Part shown: piece after piece, positions 60,338-64,000 of the stretch
How positions within the stretch are numbered: position 1 is the first letter of the stretch
Layout: each line of letters begins with the position of its first letter
Source of the DNA: Myxococcales bacterium
GTDB lineage: Bacteria; Myxococcota; Polyangia; Polyangiales; Polyangiaceae
Direction: 5' to 3'
DNA: 64,000 nucleotides
Assembly (NCBI GenBank): GCA_003151595.1
Contig: PLXW01000007.1
Coordinates: forward strand, 72,245-136,244
Translations under genes and position numbers: made by a program
Notes under the pieces: model-generated
What the model saw: only the letters and a program-made list of their open reading frames with translations
Told to the model about the DNA's origin: nothing
The model's database searches: none

Positions 60338-61744
60338 TCAGCGGCGGCGTTCGAAGAGGTCAACCGCAGGCGTAGCCGCGCTGGCCGAAGGGGCGGCCGA
60401 TGCCGAGGCCAAGGCGCTGGCCTCCGCGCGAGCCGCGGGACGAGCGCGATTGATCGACGACGCCGACGCCGCGGGAGCGCTCACACGCGCCGATGGAATC
60501 GTCGCCGCCGACGACGATGGAGCCGCGCTCGCAGCGATGTCCGGCGCGCCCGACTCGATCGGCTTCGCCTCGGGCGCTGCGGCGACCGGAACGTCACGCG
60601 CCGCCGGAGTCGCCACCGCCGCCGCATCGACGCTCGGCTTCGGTCCGCCGCGCATCATCGCGAACGCCGCCACTGACAGCACGACGACCGCGCCGATCGT
60701 GATCGCCGTCCCCGGCGACTTCCGCGGACGTCGCGCGCTCCCGATCGATCCCGCCGTCGCCAGCATCGTCGGCGCGTGCCCTTCGGACGGCTCGGCCCTC
60801 TGCGCCCCTACCCCTTCGACCACCACCAGCCGCGGCGCGAGCGACAGGTTCTTCCCGGTGAGCGTCGTGTACGCGTCGCGCGCCGCGGCCTGCATCGCCT
60901 TCGCGTTGTCCCAGCGCTTCGCCGGTTCGAACTGCAGCGCGCGATCGGCGATCGCCGCCACCGCCTCCGACACGTCTTCTTTCACCGATCGAATCGGCGG
61001 CGCTGGCTTCGTCATCGCCAGCAGCAATCGCTCGTTCGCCGTCACCGCTTCGTGCACGTGGCGCCCGGTGAGCAGCGCGTACATCGTCGCGCCGATGGCC
61101 CACAGATCGGTCTGCGGCCCCACTTGCTCCCATCGTCCGCGCGCTTGCTCGGGGGGCATGAAGCCGAGCGTCCCCATCGACGAATGGAACGACGTCGTCG
61201 CCCCCGCGTTATCGGCGTTGATGTCGCCGAGCCGCGCGATGCCGAAATCGAGGACCTTCAGCGTGCCTTCGCGCGTGAGGAACAGGTTGCCTGGCTTGAG
61301 ATCGCGATGAACGATCTGCTTGTCGTGCGCGGCGGCGAGCACGTCGAGCAGCTGATCGAGGATCGCCAGCACCTCGATGTCCGGCAGGCGCTTGTCGCAG
61401 CGCTCCCATCGCGCATCGAGCGTCTCTCCTTCGAGCAGCTCCATGACGAGGTACACGGTGCCGTCGGGCGCCGCGTCGTCGTCGAGGATCGACACCGCGC
61501 CCGGATGCCCGACCCGATTGGCCACGTACCCTTCGCGAAGGAAGCGCGCGCGCACGCTCGGGTTCAGCGCCGCTTCGGCGTGGAGCACCTTGATCGCCGC
61601 GCGCTTGCCGTTGCGATGCGTGGACGCGAACACGGACGCCATTCCGCCGACGCCGATGAGCGCGTCGAGCGTCCACTTCTCGTCGAGCACGGTCCCGACC
61701 CGTGCACGCGCGCGAATGGTGTGGTGGTCCGATTGCGGAGGCAT
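60338..61744 (-). CDS. Transmembrane serine/threonine protein kinase
   Basis: 468 residues behind AGGAGG. Kinase domain about 25-295: glycine loop IGVGGMASVFA, Lys52 in AAIKVL, HRDLKPGN (146-153), DFG (166-168), and GFMPPEQARGRW. One membrane helix about 347-363 (AITIGAVVVLSVAAFAMM), followed by a long Ala/Ser/Pro-rich extracytoplasmic tail. PknB-like; the TPR/PEGA protein downstream is the likely partner. The FAD oxidase gene ends 17 bases upstream, so they may share a transcript. Confidence 0.92.
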   Translation of the reverse strand: MPPQSDHHTIRARARVGTVLDEKWTLDALIGVGGMASVFASTHRNGKRAAIKVLHAEAALNPSVRARFLREGYVANRVGHPGAVSILDDDAAPDGTVYLVMELLEGETLDARWERCDKRLPDIEVLAILDQLLDVLAAAHDKQIVHRDLKPGNLFLTREGTLKVLDFGIARLGDINADNAGATTSFHSSMGTLGFMPPEQARGRWEQVGPQTDLWAIGATMYALLTGRHVHEAVTANERLLLAMTKPAPPIRSVKEDVSEAVAAIADRALQFEPAKRWDNAKAMQAAARDAYTTLTGKNLSLAPRLVVVEGVGAQRAEPSEGHAPTMLATAGSIGSARRPRKSPGTAITIGAVVVLSVAAFAMMRGGPKPSVDAAAVATPAARDVPVAAAPEAKPIESGAPDIAASAAPSSSAATIPSARVSAPAASASSINRARPAARAEASALASASAAPSASAATPAVDLFERRR

Positions 61745-61761
61745 GAGGCGAACCTCCTATT

Positions 61762-63393
61762 TTACGAGGCGCCGCGATCGCGGTCGAGTCTCGCGCGCGC
61801 AGGAACGAGCACGCCGGGGTTCATGATGCGCGTCACGTCGAGCGCACCTTTCACCGCGTCGAAAGCCCGCAGGAAAACCGGGCTCGCCTCGCGCTCGTAC
61901 CATGGGCGATGAAGGCGACCGACGGCGTGATGGTGCGTGATCGTCCCATGCGCGCGAACGATGGCGTCGCTCACGGCGCGCTTGATCGTGAGCCACGACT
62001 CGACGACGTCGGCACCTTCGCGAGCCGGCGCGACGAACGTGAAGTACGGCGCAGGGCCATCGGGATAGACGTGCGTGACGCGGCACGAGAGCGAGCCCTC
62101 GGATCCGCAGGCGCGCATCATCGCGTCCTTCGCGGCGGCGGCGATCTCGGCGTGGAGCTCCGCGAAGTTACTCCACGTGCACGCGGTCTCGAACGTATCG
62201 ACGACCACGCCCATCGAGACGAGCGCGCTCTGCAAGTACGGCGCATCGAGGAACGCTTGCCGCCAGCTCGATGCGGCATCCGCGTTCGAGATCTTGTCGC
62301 CGTCGCTCGAGAAGCGCGCGCCTTTGGGACACGTGCCGCCGGCATCCTTCGCGATAGCCAGCGCGCGCTCCATCCACGCAAGGAGCGCGTGATCCGCCGA
62401 TTCGAACGCGACGATCACGACGCTCGTCCCGTCGAACGCCACGCGGTTGATCAGCGCCTCGCGCGCGTCGAGCACGCGGCAGTTCGCCGGGAAGAGCCCC
62501 GACTGCGCGATCGCCCGAGCGCACTCCATGGCCGCTTCGAAGCGCTCGAAGTGCATGCTGGCCGACGCTCGCCACTTCGGCCGCGCCTGCACGCGCATCC
62601 ACGCTTCGGTGATGACGCCGAGCGCCCCTTCGCTGCCGAGAACGAGTCTCTCGGGGGAAGGTCCGGCGCCCGAAGCGGGCAAGCGACGCGTCTGCATGAC
62701 GCCGGCGCCGGTGACCATGCGCACCGATTCGACGAGATCGTCGATGTGCGTGTAGAGCGTCGCGAAGTGACCGCCGGCGCGCGTGGCGATCCATCCGCCG
62801 AGCGTCGAGTGCTCGAATGACTGCGGGAAATGGCGGAGCGTGAAGCCGTGCGGCGCGAGCTGCTCTTCGATCTGCGGACCGAACGCGCCGGCCTGAATGC
62901 GCGCCGCGCGCGACGTGGCGTCGACCTCGAGCACGCGGTTCATCGCCGCGAGATCGATCACACACGTCCCGGCGAACGACTCGCCCACGTCCCCCTCGAC
63001 GCCGCCGACGACACTCGTCCCACCGCCGTACGGAATCGCGGCCACGTTGCGCGACGCGCACCACGCGAGCACGGCCTCGACGTCGGCTTCGCTCTTCGGC
63101 AAGGCCACGACGTCCGGCGCACGCGAAAAATCGAGGCGAAACGCGCGAACGATGTCGCGGTACCCCTTGCCGTGGGTGCGGAAGATCCGCGCCGTGCGAT
63201 CGCTCGTGCAGCACGACGGCGAAGAGGTGACGCGCGGCTCCGCGAGCTTCACGTCGTCGATCGACGGCAGCGGCAGCAGCGCCGGCTCACGCCCGAGCAT
63301 CGCCCCGATCTGCGCCGCGAGCATCCGCCGCGCGTCGTCGTCGGGAAACCTATCGGCCCACCCCCACGCCCAGAAATTCTTCGCGCGTGTCAT
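61762..63393 (-). CDS. FAD-linked oxidase, alkyldihydroxyacetonephosphate-synthase-like
   Basis: 543 residues. FAD-binding PCMH domain: RAPDVVALPKSEADVEAVLAW, IPYGGGTSVVGGVEG (PP loop), RIQAGAFGPQIEEQLAPHGFTL, LGGWIATRAGGHFA and LVLGSEGALGVITEAWMRV. The C-terminal part has the HHHAVGR motif of AGPS, with WYE following. Such enzymes make the ether bond of ether phospholipids, but glycolate/D-lactate dehydrogenase relatives share the fold; the HHH motif favours AGPS. Myxobacteria are known for ether lipids, which fits. Cytoplasmic or membrane-associated. Confidence 0.85.
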   Translation of the reverse strand: MTRAKNFWAWGWADRFPDDDARRMLAAQIGAMLGREPALLPLPSIDDVKLAEPRVTSSPSCCTSDRTARIFRTHGKGYRDIVRAFRLDFSRAPDVVALPKSEADVEAVLAWCASRNVAAIPYGGGTSVVGGVEGDVGESFAGTCVIDLAAMNRVLEVDATSRAARIQAGAFGPQIEEQLAPHGFTLRHFPQSFEHSTLGGWIATRAGGHFATLYTHIDDLVESVRMVTGAGVMQTRRLPASGAGPSPERLVLGSEGALGVITEAWMRVQARPKWRASASMHFERFEAAMECARAIAQSGLFPANCRVLDAREALINRVAFDGTSVVIVAFESADHALLAWMERALAIAKDAGGTCPKGARFSSDGDKISNADAASSWRQAFLDAPYLQSALVSMGVVVDTFETACTWSNFAELHAEIAAAAKDAMMRACGSEGSLSCRVTHVYPDGPAPYFTFVAPAREGADVVESWLTIKRAVSDAIVRAHGTITHHHAVGRLHRPWYEREASPVFLRAFDAVKGALDVTRIMNPGVLVPARARLDRDRGAS

Positions 63394-63439
63394 GGCGCGA
63401 GCGTACCGCGTCGCTCGCGCAAGAGAACGCGCGCGGCGA

Positions 63440-63847
63440 TCAGCTCATCACGTTCGGCGGCGCCGGCGTCAGCCACTCGGCGAGCCACGCCTCCTTCGAC
63501 TGGAGCGGCTCCCCTTCGTCTTCTTCGTCCATCCCGCTCGGCGCGTTCGGCGGAATCGACGCGCCGCCCATCGAGCCGTTCGTGATCCCGATGATGTCGT
63601 CGAGCTCGCGCGTTCGCTGGCTGCGCGAGTCGTCTTCTTCGGCGAGGATCATCCCGGCGACGAACCCGATGCCGACGCCGAGCATGCTCCCGATCGTCAC
63701 GCCGACCGCGCCGGAGAAAATCCCGAGCGCGATGCCGGCCACGATCCCGCACACCGCACCGATGATCATCGGCCGCCGCGGGAGGCCCGCGAACCGCTCC
63801 ATCTGATTCCCCAACTCCCACCGCGCACGCAGATCGTTCGGCTTCAT
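63440..63847 (-). CDS. Small membrane protein of unknown function
   Basis: 135 residues from the ATG behind GAGGGGGC. A short basic N-tail (KPNDLRARWELGNQMERF) is followed by two or three membrane helices (PMIIGAVCGIVAGIALGIF, GVTIGSMLGVGIGFVAGMIL) with Gly-zipper-like spacing, and an acidic C-tail (GMDEEDEGEPLQSKE). Gly-rich helices of this type occur in 2TM holin-like or channel-like proteins, but no family is recognised. Confidence 0.65.
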   Translation of the reverse strand: MKPNDLRARWELGNQMERFAGLPRRPMIIGAVCGIVAGIALGIFSGAVGVTIGSMLGVGIGFVAGMILAEEDDSRSQRTRELDDIIGITNGSMGGASIPPNAPSGMDEEDEGEPLQSKEAWLAEWLTPAPPNVMS

Positions 63848-63942
63848 GGTGCCCCCTCGCTCCGAAGGTCGCGCGGACGGTTTGCCGCGCGCACACATGA
63901 ACCTACGCGGAGCGTTTCGCGTGGTGAAGTTTTCCGCGACGA

Positions 63943-64000
63943 TCAGTAACCGCCGCTCGATCCCCCGCCCCCCCACCCCCCGCCACCCCCCCCGAACCCA
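63943..64000 (-). CDS. Gly-rich C-terminal tail of a further gene (partial)
   Basis: On the minus strand the frame ending at the TGA at 63943 reads GFGGGGGGWGGGGSSGGY up to the window edge. Gly-rich tails with Trp/Phe ending in an SSGGY/GGY-type terminus are typical of TPM-domain and related exported proteins, but the domain itself lies outside. Only 18 codons are visible; a chance low-complexity read is possible, though the tail and stop fit well. Confidence 0.45.
   Translation of the reverse strand, partial: GFGGGGGGWGGGGSSGGY

Noticed and set aside
60450..61310. Plus-strand frame opposite the Ser/Thr kinase
   Set aside because: Ala/Ser composition with no start signal; the minus strand has complete kinase motifs.

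Overview
This 64 kb window is uniformly GC-rich. It is dense with lipoproteins whose mature parts are rich in Asp/Ala/Gly/Ser, transmembrane Ser/Thr kinases, FHA and NtrC-type activators, tandem DUF1566/Lcl_C lipoproteins, a DUF2378 protein and DUF1592/DUF1552 pairs. Together these point to a myxobacterium (Myxococcota, probably the Polyangia/Sorangium-like side). That assignment is inference from gene content; no rRNA or tRNA gene was recognised in the window.

Layout. 1-1.7 kb: a dimethylarginine dimethylaminohydrolase-like gene cut by the window edge, a lipoprotein, and a metallo-beta-lactamase-fold gene broken by an out-of-frame internal deletion. 1.8-10.7 kb: DUF1566 lipoproteins, a ferritin-like protein, a double-CDGSH iron-sulfur protein, a Cro/C1-type regulator and a divergent Ser/Thr kinase followed by a truncated zinc-ribbon remnant. 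10.9-19.4 kb: a thioesterase/lipoprotein pair, a tightly overlapping run (MFS transporter, ArfB, glycosyltransferase-like membrane protein, cardiolipin synthase), a copper monooxygenase-like lipoprotein and an FGE-sulfatase-like protein. 19.4-29.4 kb: a signalling island with three free receivers (one without its phosphoacceptor Asp), a histidine kinase, a PAS protein, CheB-like and CheR-like proteins encoded divergently, an NtrC-type activator and small proteins. 29.4-37.6 kb: a nine-gene chemosensory operon on the minus strand, read in the order receiver, GAF, cheD, cheA, cheW, cheR, cheB, GAF, MCP; its first eight genes overlap their neighbours.

37.8-48.6 kb: a secreted cysteine-rich lipoprotein, a DUF2378 protein, a pentein-fold hydrolase just downstream of a 30-residue all-cationic peptide ORF, and a minus-strand operon. 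That operon encodes a DUF1592 c-type cytochrome-like lipoprotein, a Tat-exported DUF1552 protein, an outer-membrane barrel, a malectin/cytochrome-like lipoprotein and an esterase. 48.8-53.5 kb: a lipoprotein, an FHA-sigma54 activator, a Ser/Thr kinase and a PEGA-like membrane protein. 53.5-54.0 kb: a non-coding stretch with thirteen 21-bp tandem repeats, a 73-nt nested inverted repeat and a (CT)n tract. 54.0-64.0 kb: fatty-acid beta-oxidation genes (thiolase and HCDH/ECH fusion), lipoproteins, a TPR/PEGA protein, a Ser/Thr kinase, an AGPS-like FAD oxidase and the Gly-rich tail of a further gene.

The three items most worth pursuing are the 21-bp array with its adjacent long hairpin, the cationic micro-peptide paired with a pentein hydrolase, and the split, partly degenerate CheB/CheR/PAS/receiver set beside a complete chemosensory operon.
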